From an uncultured Caulobacterales bacterium (GTDB lineage: Bacteria > Pseudomonadota > Alphaproteobacteria > Caulobacterales > Maricaulaceae): DNA of 39,257 nucleotides. The DNA is taken from the NCBI GenBank assembly GCA_937965735.1, contig CALCKU010000099.1, positions 1 through 39,257 of the forward strand, given 5' to 3'. The position numbers were made by a program, and so were the translations under genes. The notes under the pieces were generated by a model that did no database searches, was not told the DNA's origin, and saw only the letters and a list, made by a program, of their open reading frames with translations. This document shows positions 8,651 to 16,430 of the stretch, in pieces (the first letter of the stretch is position 1; each line of letters opens with the position of its first letter).

Positions 8651-9235
8651 ATGATGGCTTCTGTTAAAAACTTTAAGATCCTCACGCAGACAATTTTGCG
8701 TATGATCGCGCGCAAAACCTGTATTTATAGCACAATCAGTTTCGCCGTACTTGGTTTTGCTCTGCCCGCATCCGCGCAATTTGCCAGCAATAGCAAGGCA
8801 CCTGTTGATCTTGTGGCCGATGAAATTCAAAATCAAGGCAATGTCACAACGCTCAGCGGACAAGTCGATATGCGCCAAGGTGACGTTCGCGTACTCGCAG
8901 ATCAAGTCAAAATTTACGGCGTTCAAGCGGGGGGGAGTACGGGCAATGTATCGCGCGTCATTGCTAATGGGAATTTCTATTATATCACACCCGATCAAGA
9001 AGTCCGCGGAGACCAAGGTGTTTATGAACGCTCAACAGAAACATTTACGGTCACAGGTAATGTCATTTTATTGCAGGGCGAGGATAATATTGTCACGGGC
9101 AATACGCTGTTTTATAATGTTGAAAGCCAAGATGCGCGCATGGTTGGAACTTGCAAAGGCCGTAAATGCGGTTCGACAGGGCGTGTTAAAGCACTTTTAA
9201 AAAGTAGTGGCACCAATACAAATGGACAAACCTAA
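8651..9235 (+). CDS. lptA: LPS export periplasmic bridge protein LptA
   Basis: LptA forms the periplasmic beta-jellyroll bridge for LPS. A long basic N-region and hydrophobic stretch end at ALPASA|Q (cleavage near residue 42), giving a secreted protein of about 150 residues. OstA repeats are visible: NVTTLSGQVDMRQGDVRVLA, then VRGDQGVYERSTETFTVTGN. It ends with CKGRKC, a Cys pair 15 nt apart in the DNA (9152-9154 and 9167-9169) that recurs in the upstream LptC-like fusion. GAGG lies ahead of ATG 8651, and a second ATG immediately follows. Operon nrnC-lptC-lptA-lptB. Confidence 0.93.
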   Translation: MMASVKNFKILTQTILRMIARKTCIYSTISFAVLGFALPASAQFASNSKAPVDLVADEIQNQGNVTTLSGQVDMRQGDVRVLADQVKIYGVQAGGSTGNVSRVIANGNFYYITPDQEVRGDQGVYERSTETFTVTGNVILLQGEDNIVTGNTLFYNVESQDARMVGTCKGRKCGSTGRVKALLKSSGTNTNGQT

Positions 9236-9308
9236 CGGATCCTATTCCGTTTGCTCTTCTCTTTAGCGCTCCCTTCTTTTGCTCGCTTTATTTAATTGAA
9301 AGTCATTT

Positions 9309-10097
9309 ATGTCTGACGCGAAGCCTTCAAATCCCTCTGCCTCTCAACCGGTTAAGCCGAGCCCGCCAACGCCGCCTTCATCTGGATTAGCTGCCAATAA
9401 TATTGGCAAAGCTTACCGAGGGCGCGTTGTCGTGAAAGACATCACATTAACGGTTAAACGCGGCGAAATTGTGGCGCTTATGGGTCCGAACGGGGCGGGT
9501 AAGACGACGAGTTTTTACATGATTATGGGCTTAATCGAAGCGGACCGTGGCTCCATAACATTAGACGGGCAAGACATAACCAATCTGCCTATGTATCAGC
9601 GCGCGCGACTTGGCGTTGGTTATCTTCCGCAGGAACAGTCTATTTTTCGAGGTCTAACGGTTGAACAAAACATAAAGGCCGTTGTGCAATTGACAGAGAA
9701 AGATCGTTCCAAATGGGATGATACTGTTGAAGCACTTCTGGATGAATTAAATATTGGGCATATCAAAAAAAGTCCCGCAATGGCTTTGTCAGGCGGTGAA
9801 CGTCGGCGCGTTGAAATTGCACGTGCGCTCGCCTCGCGTCCAAGCTTTATCCTGCTTGATGAACCTTTTACGGGGATTGACCCTATTGCCATTGCCGATA
9901 TTTCAGATTTGGTTCGCTATTTAAAACAACGTAATATTGGTATTCTCATAACCGATCACAGGGTTCGTGAAACCTTAGACATTGTGGACCGGGCCTCAAT
10001 CCTATTTCAAGGGGAAGCCCTTTTTGAAGGAACACCTGACGAAATCCGTGCCAATAAGGATGTGCGGCGCGTTTATTTGGGCGAAAAATACGCTTAA
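9309..10097 (+). CDS. lptB: LPS export ABC transporter ATP-binding protein LptB
   Basis: Cytosolic ATPase of the LptB2FG LPS extractor. Walker A GPNGAGKTT (residues 59-67), Q-loop YLPQEQSIFRGLTVEQN, signature LSGGERRRVEIARAL, Walker B FILLDEPFTGID and switch His ITDHRVRETL are all intact, so it should be active. The LptB-specific pattern is strong. About 25 N-terminal Pro/Ser-rich residues precede the domain; they are unusual but harmless-looking. A 73-nt gap separates it from lptA. In most Alphaproteobacteria rpoN follows lptB, but here a TolB/TPR membrane protein does. Confidence 0.96.
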   Translation: MSDAKPSNPSASQPVKPSPPTPPSSGLAANNIGKAYRGRVVVKDITLTVKRGEIVALMGPNGAGKTTSFYMIMGLIEADRGSITLDGQDITNLPMYQRARLGVGYLPQEQSIFRGLTVEQNIKAVVQLTEKDRSKWDDTVEALLDELNIGHIKKSPAMALSGGERRRVEIARALASRPSFILLDEPFTGIDPIAIADISDLVRYLKQRNIGILITDHRVRETLDIVDRASILFQGEALFEGTPDEIRANKDVRRVYLGEKYA

Positions 10098-10220
10098 AGC
10101 GCGTGTAGCCTACTGACTGGCTATCATTTATCGTTAAAAAAGCGAGTGACCTTTAAAAAACTTTCCTAAACGGATTGTTTTGGCTTATATTTTCGTAAAT
10201 GACGGAATAGGGCCAGTAAC

Positions 10221-12353
10221 GTGAAACATATATTACTAGAGTTAAAGCGTCGCAATATCTTCCGCGTTGCCAGCGTTTACGTTCTGACAGGCTGGATGAT
10301 TATTCGCGTGGCCATGACGTTCGAAGCCACGCTAAACTTACCCGCTTGGTTTGATACCGTCATTACAAGCCTTATCATTATTGGTTTTCCTGTTGCGCTC
10401 ATATTCGCTTGGGCGTTTGAACTAACCCCAGACGGAATGAAACGTACAGAATCGGTTAGCAAAACAGACAGTATTGCGCCTGAGACGGGTCAAAAACTCA
10501 ATATTATTCTGATTATTGCACTGATAAGCGCTCTTATCTTTATCAGCTATGATATATTTGGCCGTTCTCACACAAAACCAGAACCACACCATGCAGCCAT
10601 TGCGCCGTCCGAGCGCTCTATTGCCGTTTTGCCATTCGCCGACCTCAGTCCGCAAAGCGACCAAGAATATTTTTCGGACGGAATTTCAGAAGAACTGCTC
10701 AATGTTCTGGCGCAAATTCCAGACTTACAAGTGGCAGGCCGTACGTCTTCATTTGCATTTAAAGGCAAAACGCTTGATTTACGTGAGATCGGAAATATTT
10801 TGGATGTTGCGCATATTCTAGAAGGATCCGTGCGTAAATCTGGTGATAAAATTCGGGTGACGGCACAGCTTATCAAAGTTTCCGACGGGTATCATATGTG
10901 GTCTTCAAATTATGACGGCGACCTCTCCGATATTTTCAAAGTCCAAGATGAAATATCTCAATCCATTCTAGAGGAACTGACTCCGCATCTTTTAGGCGAA
11001 ACAGAAACGAGTTCATCGATCAAAGCGCCGCGTGTGGCTCTTGATGTTTATGATCTGTATCTTTTATCCAAACAATATGCCCGTGGCGGGAATTATGATG
11101 ATTATAAGGCCGCCGCCGAGGCCCTCGACAAGGCCCTTGCCATTGACGGAAATTATGTACCCGCTTTGGCGTGGCGGGGGTATTATGAAATTGCCTTAAG
11201 TGACGCACCAGGGTTTCAGGGCGTAACCCCGCTCAATATAGCCTCTGAGCGGGCGTCAAAATGGATTGAAAAAGCCCTTGCAATCGATCCCGCTTCTGCG
11301 GATGCATTATTTGCGCGCGCAACTTTACGCTCAACCCGTGCAACCTCACTTGATGCGGCTGAATCTGATTATCGTCGCGTACTGGCCCTTAAACCCAATT
11401 TTCCTTTGGCGAAAAATGATCTTGCCGTTCTGCTCGAATCTAAATTCCAATTTGAACCCGCCTTTTTATTATTGAAAGAGGCGCTCTCCCATGACCCCGC
11501 TTTGGTCGACGCTAACTTTAATCTATTCCAAGGGTATTTTTGGTTTTCACGCTTTGAAGAGGCTCAAAAAGTCTTAGACAACTGGGCTCGGATTTCACCC
11601 AATGATCCCACACGTCAAAGACTAGAAGCCCAATTTGCATTTGATACGGGTCAACTGGCAAAGGGCGTCAATCTTGCCCGTGCTTTACAAGACAGAACGC
11701 CCGACACGCCTCATTTAACGCGTTTTCTAACGTTGGCTATGTTTGAACTGGGAGAGAACAAGGCCGTGCTGGCATCAGACTATACGGATTTAAACCCTTT
11801 TGCCCTATATAGATTAGGCCGTATTGAAGAGGCGGTGGCGCTTGCCAATGAAAACATTGCAAAACGTCCCAATTTTACATCAAGTCGGCAAAGCCATATA
11901 AATTTTCTTTTCATGCGAGCCGACTGGCCAGCCCTTACAACTTATTACACCGAAACATATGGCAGTGTAGACGTTTTTGCGGGTAGTGATGCCTATCCCC
12001 CTTTTGAACAAATAGCCGCCGCTCTCCTCGCAACGAACCATATTGATGCCGCTGAAATGCTTGTCGCTGCGCGGAACCATATAAACCGACAACGCAAAGA
12101 CGGCATTAGCCTGTCTATTCTCGACATTGAAGAGTCCGTACTCCTAATTTTGGAAAATAAACCTTCTAAAGCTTTAGAACGCCTCGAAGCCGCTTTTTCA
12201 AAAGGGAGTTATAATGTCGGTTTAGATTTAAACCCTATTTATAAACGATTGGATGAGAACCCGCGTTTTGAGACGCTTAAAAACAAAACCAAATCTGCAA
12301 TTAACCGAGAACGCGCATTATTAAGCTTACCACCAATAGAGCTTCCAAAATAA
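10221..12353 (+). CDS. Membrane-anchored TolB/FlgO-like and TPR protein
   Basis: 710-aa protein. The N-terminus LLELKRRNIFRVASVYVLTG begins three hydrophobic segments (about 15-35, 45-66, 92-112). A FlgO/TolB-N-like module follows at about 132-240 (RSIAVLPFADLSPQSDQEYF, then GISEELLNVLAQIPDLQVAG and ILEGSVRKSGDKIRVTAQLI). The rest is helical TPR (for example VDANFNLFQGYFWFSRFEEA). This architecture is common next to adenylate-cyclase or winged-helix domains, but no catalytic domain is present here. A scaffold or signalling role is plausible but unknown. The start is GTG 10221, supported by the conserved ELKRRNIFRV beginning 6 residues in. It lies 123 nt after lptB and is probably a separate gene. 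Confidence 0.8.
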   Translation: MKHILLELKRRNIFRVASVYVLTGWMIIRVAMTFEATLNLPAWFDTVITSLIIIGFPVALIFAWAFELTPDGMKRTESVSKTDSIAPETGQKLNIILIIALISALIFISYDIFGRSHTKPEPHHAAIAPSERSIAVLPFADLSPQSDQEYFSDGISEELLNVLAQIPDLQVAGRTSSFAFKGKTLDLREIGNILDVAHILEGSVRKSGDKIRVTAQLIKVSDGYHMWSSNYDGDLSDIFKVQDEISQSILEELTPHLLGETETSSSIKAPRVALDVYDLYLLSKQYARGGNYDDYKAAAEALDKALAIDGNYVPALAWRGYYEIALSDAPGFQGVTPLNIASERASKWIEKALAIDPASADALFARATLRSTRATSLDAAESDYRRVLALKPNFPLAKNDLAVLLESKFQFEPAFLLLKEALSHDPALVDANFNLFQGYFWFSRFEEAQKVLDNWARISPNDPTRQRLEAQFAFDTGQLAKGVNLARALQDRTPDTPHLTRFLTLAMFELGENKAVLASDYTDLNPFALYRLGRIEEAVALANENIAKRPNFTSSRQSHINFLFMRADWPALTTYYTETYGSVDVFAGSDAYPPFEQIAAALLATNHIDAAEMLVAARNHINRQRKDGISLSILDIEESVLLILENKPSKALERLEAAFSKGSYNVGLDLNPIYKRLDENPRFETLKNKTKSAINRERALLSLPPIELPK

Positions 12354-12451
12354 TTTGATATAATGCTTTCAAGGTTGAAACCAATTAGAAGGCAGTGTCT
12401 TCAAGGGACATTCCCGATTGGGCTCTATAGCCCCTGAAGAATTCACAGTAT

Positions 12452-12482
12452 AAAAAAACTCGCCTTTCAAAAAGGCGAGTTT
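12452..12482 (-). terminator. Rho-independent terminator of mscL
   Basis: AAACTCGCCTTT (12456-12467) pairs perfectly with AAAGGCGAGTTT (12471-12482) across a 3-nt loop. On the minus strand the stem is followed by a run of T. It lies 28 nt after the mscL stop. It has no good U-tract in the plus direction, though it may also block read-through from the TPR gene. Confidence 0.9.
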
Positions 12483-12509
12483 AAAAAAATTCACGGTATT
12501 AAATTCGAA

Positions 12510-12902
12510 TTATTTTTTCGAAAGTAAGTCCCGGATTTCAGCCAAAAGAACTTCATTCGCTGGCGGAGCCGCAGGGGCTTCATCTTCAGCTTTCTTAGCC
12601 TTATTCATCGCTTTGATAATGAAGAACATTACCAGTGCTACAATGATGAAACTAATAAGATTATTGATGAAAGAGCCGTAATTGACCGTTACAGCAGCAA
12701 CATCGCCTTCTGCAGCTTTCAAAACATATTTCAGATTTTCGAAATCTACACCGCCTAATGCCATGCCGACAGGTGGCATAATAATGTCACTGACAAGTGA
12801 TGAAACAACGGTGCCAAAAGCCCCGCCAATAATGAAACCAACGGCAAGATCGACAAGATTGCCTTTCATTGCAAACGTTTTAAATTCTGATATCATTCCC
12901 AT
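12510..12902 (-). CDS. mscL: Large-conductance mechanosensitive channel MscL
   Basis: Homopentameric inner-membrane channel that opens under membrane tension to relieve hypo-osmotic shock. It begins [20 protein letters not shown], giving the amphipathic N-helix, then TM1 ([20 protein letters not shown]), the periplasmic loop with [13 protein letters not shown]2 ([19 protein letters not shown]) and a C-terminal charged helix [12 protein letters not shown]. 130 aa is normal. I chose ATG 12902, with GGGGGAA 4-5 nt upstream, over an upstream in-frame ATG at 12923. Monocistronic, with its own terminator. Confidence 0.97.
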   Translation of the reverse strand: MGMISEFKTFAMKGNLVDLAVGFIIGGAFGTVVSSLVSDIIMPPVGMALGGVDFENLKYVLKAAEGDVAAVTVNYGSFINNLISFIIVALVMFFIIKAMNKAKKAEDEAPAAPPANEVLLAEIRDLLSKK

Positions 12903-13057
12903 GATATTCCCCCATAAGTACATACTGCGTCATTACAGCGCGAATGCTCTGACATATAGTTTATATTGGGTCAATATCCCTTTCGAAACAGATAGCAGTA
13001 TAAACCCTGCAAGCCCGTAAATAACTCAACTTTAAACTTTAGCTGCGCTGCAAAAAC

Positions 13058-13348
13058 CTACTCTTTACGGGTATTATCAATACGCGCTTTTAATTCTTTC
13101 CCAGTACGGAAGAAGGGGACGTGCTTTTCAGGGATAAAGACATCGCCGCCTGTTCTTGGGTTTCGGCCCGCACGCGCTTTACGATAACGCGTCGAAAAAG
13201 CACCAAAACCACGCAGTTCAACACGGGCACCTTTTTCAAGTGTTTGGGTAATGGATTCAAAGAAAACCGAAACGACACGTTCGACATCTTCACGCGTTAA
13301 ATGCGGGTTTTCCAGATGGAGCGTATCAATAAGTTCAGAGCGGAGCAT
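13058..13348 (-). CDS. ihfB: Integration host factor subunit beta
   Basis: HU/IHF family DNA-bending protein of 96 aa. It has the arm motif GRNPRTGGDVFIPEKHVPFF with the intercalating Pro, and the IHF-beta-like start MLRSELIDTLHLENPHL. IHF-beta rather than HU is supported by its position downstream of rpsA, a widespread proteobacterial order. IHF assists sigma-54 promoters, which matters for the predicted promoters at 27.5 kb (inference). It may be read from its own promoter, since a terminator follows rpsA. Confidence 0.95.
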   Translation of the reverse strand: MLRSELIDTLHLENPHLTREDVERVVSVFFESITQTLEKGARVELRGFGAFSTRYRKARAGRNPRTGGDVFIPEKHVPFFRTGKELKARIDNTRKE

Positions 13349-13444
13349 ACAATATTAAACCAAACATTGTGATTTCGCGCAATAGTTGATTTTAAAACTC
13401 ACCCTTCCCCACTGTATTTTCTACAGAGTTTTTTGCATTTTACG

Positions 13445-13474
13445 AAAAAAAATGGCGCTCCAAAGAGCGCCATT
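13445..13474 (-). terminator. Rho-independent terminator of rpsA
   Basis: AATGGCGCTC (13451-13460) pairs with GAGCGCCATT (13465-13474) around a CAAA loop. On the minus strand it is followed by a T-run (the A-run just before 13453 on the plus strand). It lies 51 nt beyond the rpsA stop and ahead of ihfB. Confidence 0.92.
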
Positions 13475-13524
13475 CTTAAACTGATTGAGATGTCAATCAA
13501 GTCACTCTAATTCAAGAGAATCAC

Positions 13525-15222
13525 TTACTTGTCACCCTTTAGAGCGGCCCCGAGAATATCGCCAAGGGACGCACCAGCATTCGTTGACCCATACTGCTCT
13601 ACAGCCTCTTTCTCTTCAGCGATTTCAAGCGCTTTGATTGAGAGTGTGTATTGACGCTTATTACGGTCAGCCTTGATAATCTTGGCATCGACTTTATCGC
13701 CGACAGCAAAACGCTCTGGGCGTTGCTCTGTACGCTCACGCGATAGATCGCCTTTACGGATAAACGCTTTGGTTTCTTCGTCGCCTTCACCGAAAGTGAC
13801 TTCAATACCGCCACTATTCACTTCAGAGACTGTACAGGTCACAATCGCGCCGCGATTTGCGCCTGTTGGCGCTGTATCTTTCGCAAGCTGTTTAATACCC
13901 AAAGAAATACGTTCTTTTTCAATATCAACTTCTAGGATTTTGGCTTCGACTTCATCGCCTTTTTTATAATCCTGCAAAGCGTCTTCGCCTGACTTTTCCC
14001 AAGAAAGGTCTGACAAATGCGCCATACCGTCAATGTCGCCGTCCAAACCGATAAAGAGCCCAAATTCAGTCACAGAGCGAACTTCACCCTTAATTGTGGC
14101 ACCGACGGGGAACTTGTCTTGGAAGCTATCCCAAGGATTATCCTGACATTGTTTGATACCCAGTGAGATACGCCGTTTTTCTTCATCGACTTCAAGGACT
14201 TGAACTTCAACTTGCTCTGATGTTGAAACGATTTTCCCGGGGTGTACGTTTTTCTTTGTCCAAGACATTTCTGAAACGTGAACCAAACCTTCAACGCCTT
14301 CTTCAAGCTCGATGAAAGCCCCGTAATCAGCTATGTTCGTTACAGAACCTGTGTGACGTGAGCCCACTGTATATTTCGCAGAGGCGGCTTTCCAAGGATC
14401 TTCTTGTAGCTGTTTAATACCCAGAGAAATACGCTGTGTTTCAGGGTTAATCCGAACAATCTTGACTTTTACCGTATCACCCACCGCCAAGACTTGACTT
14501 GGATGAGAGACGCGACGCCATGACATGTCAGTAACATGCAAGAGGCCGTCAATACCGCCAAGGTCAACGAACGCACCGTAATCTGTGATGTTCTTGACAA
14601 CGCCTTCGCGTGTTTCGCCTTCTTGAAGTTGACCCACAAGCTCTGCGCGTTGCTCTGCACGGCTTTCTTCGAGGATTGCACGACGAGAGACAACAATGTT
14701 ACCGCGCGCACGGTCCATTTTCAAAATCATAAAAGGCTGTTCTTGGTTCATAAGCGGACCAATATCGCGCACAGGGCGAATATCAACTTGCGAACCCGGT
14801 AGGAACGCATTAATGCCGCCAAGGTCAACCGTGAAGCCCCCTTTGACACGGCCCACAATGGCCCCTTGCACAGGCTCTTCTTTATCAAAGAACTTCGCCA
14901 TATTGATCCAGCTCTCTTCGCGGCGCGCTTTGTCGCGCGAAAGAACAGCATCACCGAGGGCGTTTTCAATCCGCTCTAGATAAATATCAACATCATCACC
15001 CACGGCGACTTGTTTATCGCTTCCGGGAACATAAAATTCGCGCAGAGGCACACGGCCTTCTGTTTTTAGGCCAATATCAATAATGACCATATCTTTTTCA
15101 ATACCCGTAACACGGCCTGAAATGACTGAACCTTCTTCCATACTATTCGTCTCGAAAGACGCTTCAAACATAGCGGCAAAATCATCGGTTGAGGGGGTTA
15201 GGGTTTCTTGAGCATCGCTCAT
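13525..15222 (-). CDS. rpsA: 30S ribosomal protein S1
   Basis: Multi-domain OB-fold protein that brings mRNA to the 30S subunit. Six S1 motifs can be followed along 565 aa; for example VVKNITDYGAFVDLGGIDGL, VTNIADYGAFIELEEGVEGL and VRSVTEFGLFIGLDGDIDGM, each followed by a RISLGIKQ linker. I placed the start at ATG 15222 (MSDAQETLTPSTDDFAAMFE), with GGAG about 9 nt upstream, rather than a TTG at 15258. The usual upstream neighbour cmk is not here; 449 nt of non-coding DNA precede the gene instead. Confidence 0.97.
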   Translation of the reverse strand: MSDAQETLTPSTDDFAAMFEASFETNSMEEGSVISGRVTGIEKDMVIIDIGLKTEGRVPLREFYVPGSDKQVAVGDDVDIYLERIENALGDAVLSRDKARREESWINMAKFFDKEEPVQGAIVGRVKGGFTVDLGGINAFLPGSQVDIRPVRDIGPLMNQEQPFMILKMDRARGNIVVSRRAILEESRAEQRAELVGQLQEGETREGVVKNITDYGAFVDLGGIDGLLHVTDMSWRRVSHPSQVLAVGDTVKVKIVRINPETQRISLGIKQLQEDPWKAASAKYTVGSRHTGSVTNIADYGAFIELEEGVEGLVHVSEMSWTKKNVHPGKIVSTSEQVEVQVLEVDEEKRRISLGIKQCQDNPWDSFQDKFPVGATIKGEVRSVTEFGLFIGLDGDIDGMAHLSDLSWEKSGEDALQDYKKGDEVEAKILEVDIEKERISLGIKQLAKDTAPTGANRGAIVTCTVSEVNSGGIEVTFGEGDEETKAFIRKGDLSRERTEQRPERFAVGDKVDAKIIKADRNKRQYTLSIKALEIAEEKEAVEQYGSTNAGASLGDILGAALKGDK

Positions 15223-15671
15223 AAGGAGGGACTCCAATAGTCGTCTTTGTGCCAACAAGTTATAACTTGCGGTCTAGGCCCAGCCAGTCCAGGCCTTATT
15301 AAAATGTTCGTCGAATGAAAATAAACGGTTTAGAGATTACAAAAATCTACTAAAACATGTGACTGTCTATGCCAACATGTCGAACCCGCGTCCTATAGAC
15401 AAGCTCATGCCTATTCGCAAGATTTAATATCGGGCGTCTGTGTTTAGGGCCAAATAACGGTGTGTAAATTTCTTATGGAATTATCCTTGGGGCATTATCT
15501 CTGGGGAATTATCCGTAAAGACCGCAACGGGCAAACCCCTGTAAATCTAACCTGTAAGCTCACCCTGTCCTTTACGTGGTGAACTTAAAGACTAGGCTTG
15601 ATAAACTTAAAGACGGGGTTTGGTAAATCTAAACGTTGGTCATATAGTTGCATGCGCATTTCGCAACAGAT
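15223..15671. other. Non-coding region upstream of rpsA with short dispersed repeats
   Basis: This gap must contain the rpsA promoter and leader. Between about 15470 and 15640 it holds short repeated words: GGAATTATCC twice (near 15478 and 15503), AACTTAAAGAC twice (15582-15592, 15604-15614) and GTAAATCTAA twice (near 15541 and 15623). The last is flanked by CAAACCCC in one copy and GGGGTTTG in the other. No ORF or recognised RNA family was seen. S1 autoregulation through the leader is known in other bacteria but cannot be shown here. Confidence 0.45.
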
Positions 15672-16301
15672 TTATAAAGACTTTATATGCCGTTCAACCG
15701 CGGCCAGCGCTGAAATCGTCCAGTCAACATCTGGAATTAATTTTGTTACAGCATGATTTTCAAAGCAAACAAAGCCGTGAACAATCGCCCATATCTCTAA
15801 TGCGTTTTGCCGCTTTCGCGCATCAGAAGCCGTTTCGGGTATAAGGACGGACGTCAAATCAATCAAAGTTTCAAAAGCGATACGACCAACCTCTAGCGCT
15901 TCTGGCGAAGGTGTATAGCGGGTGCCAGCCTCGCCAAAGATAAGACGGTAATGCGCCGCGCGAGCCTTGGCTAAACCCAGATAATTTCGGCAAGCAGAAA
16001 AGACAGCCACTTTCGGATCAACCCCGTCAATCTGTACATCCAAAGCCTCGATCACATAGGTGAATCCTTCGACATAGAGTGCGTCTAATATCCCTTTTTT
16101 GCCTTGAAAATGACTGTAAATTCCAAAGGTTGAAATCTTAGCTTTCTTGGCAATCGCACGTACACTGAGAGCCTCTAGCCCCCCGACTAAGAAGATTTGC
16201 GAAGCGGCCTCTAAAATCTCGGCTTTAAGGGTTTCAGATTTAATATTCGGGCCGAGGTCTTTTGAAGTTTTATTCGTCGCCATGTCTTCAACTTCGTCCA
16301 T
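15672..16301 (-). CDS. TetR/AcrR-family transcriptional repressor
   Basis: 209-aa regulator. The N-terminal TetR HTH is clear at about residues 25-70: ILEAASQIFLVGGLEALSVR, then AIAKKAKISTFGIYSHFQGK. The C-terminal ligand domain (about 85-205) resembles the WHG/TetR_C_33 type (AHYRLIFGEAG, then IWAIVHGFVCFENHAVT). The gene is divergent from the FAD oxidoreductase and the 129-nt gap contains two palindromic operators, so it very probably represses itself and that gene. Start ATG 16301 has GGGTA 7 nt upstream; Met 7 (16283) is an alternative. Ligand unknown. Confidence 0.9.
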   Translation of the reverse strand: MDEVEDMATNKTSKDLGPNIKSETLKAEILEAASQIFLVGGLEALSVRAIAKKAKISTFGIYSHFQGKKGILDALYVEGFTYVIEALDVQIDGVDPKVAVFSACRNYLGLAKARAAHYRLIFGEAGTRYTPSPEALEVGRIAFETLIDLTSVLIPETASDARKRQNALEIWAIVHGFVCFENHAVTKLIPDVDWTISALAAVERHIKSL

Positions 16302-16355
16302 AAAATTACCCTATACACCCTTTTTCTACATTTCACACTCAACGCTTGACATTTA

Positions 16356-16408
16356 ATAACAGTGTTATACGCTTGTTATAACGCCGTTATAGACCTAATA
16401 ACACTATT
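16356..16408. promoter_or_regulatory. Tandem TetR operators
   Basis: ATAACAGTGTTAT (16356-16368) and ATAACGCCGTTAT (16378-16390) are both palindromes with 6-bp arms around a central base. Their centres (16362, 16384) are 22 bp apart, two helical turns, so two repressor dimers would sit on the same face. A degenerate third copy begins at 16398 (ATAACACTATT). They lie between the divergent tetR and oxidoreductase genes. Confidence 0.75.
16373..16401 (+). promoter_or_regulatory. Predicted promoter of the FAD oxidoreductase gene
   Basis: TTGTTA (16373-16378), a 17-bp spacer and TAATAA (16396-16401) form a plausible housekeeping promoter. The second TetR operator fills the spacer, so bound repressor would block RNA polymerase. 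Transcription would start near 16408, about 23 nt before the ATG. A TTGACA at 16346 has no good -10 partner. Confidence 0.5.
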
Positions 16409-16430
16409 TTTTGAAAAGTCACCTTTTATT

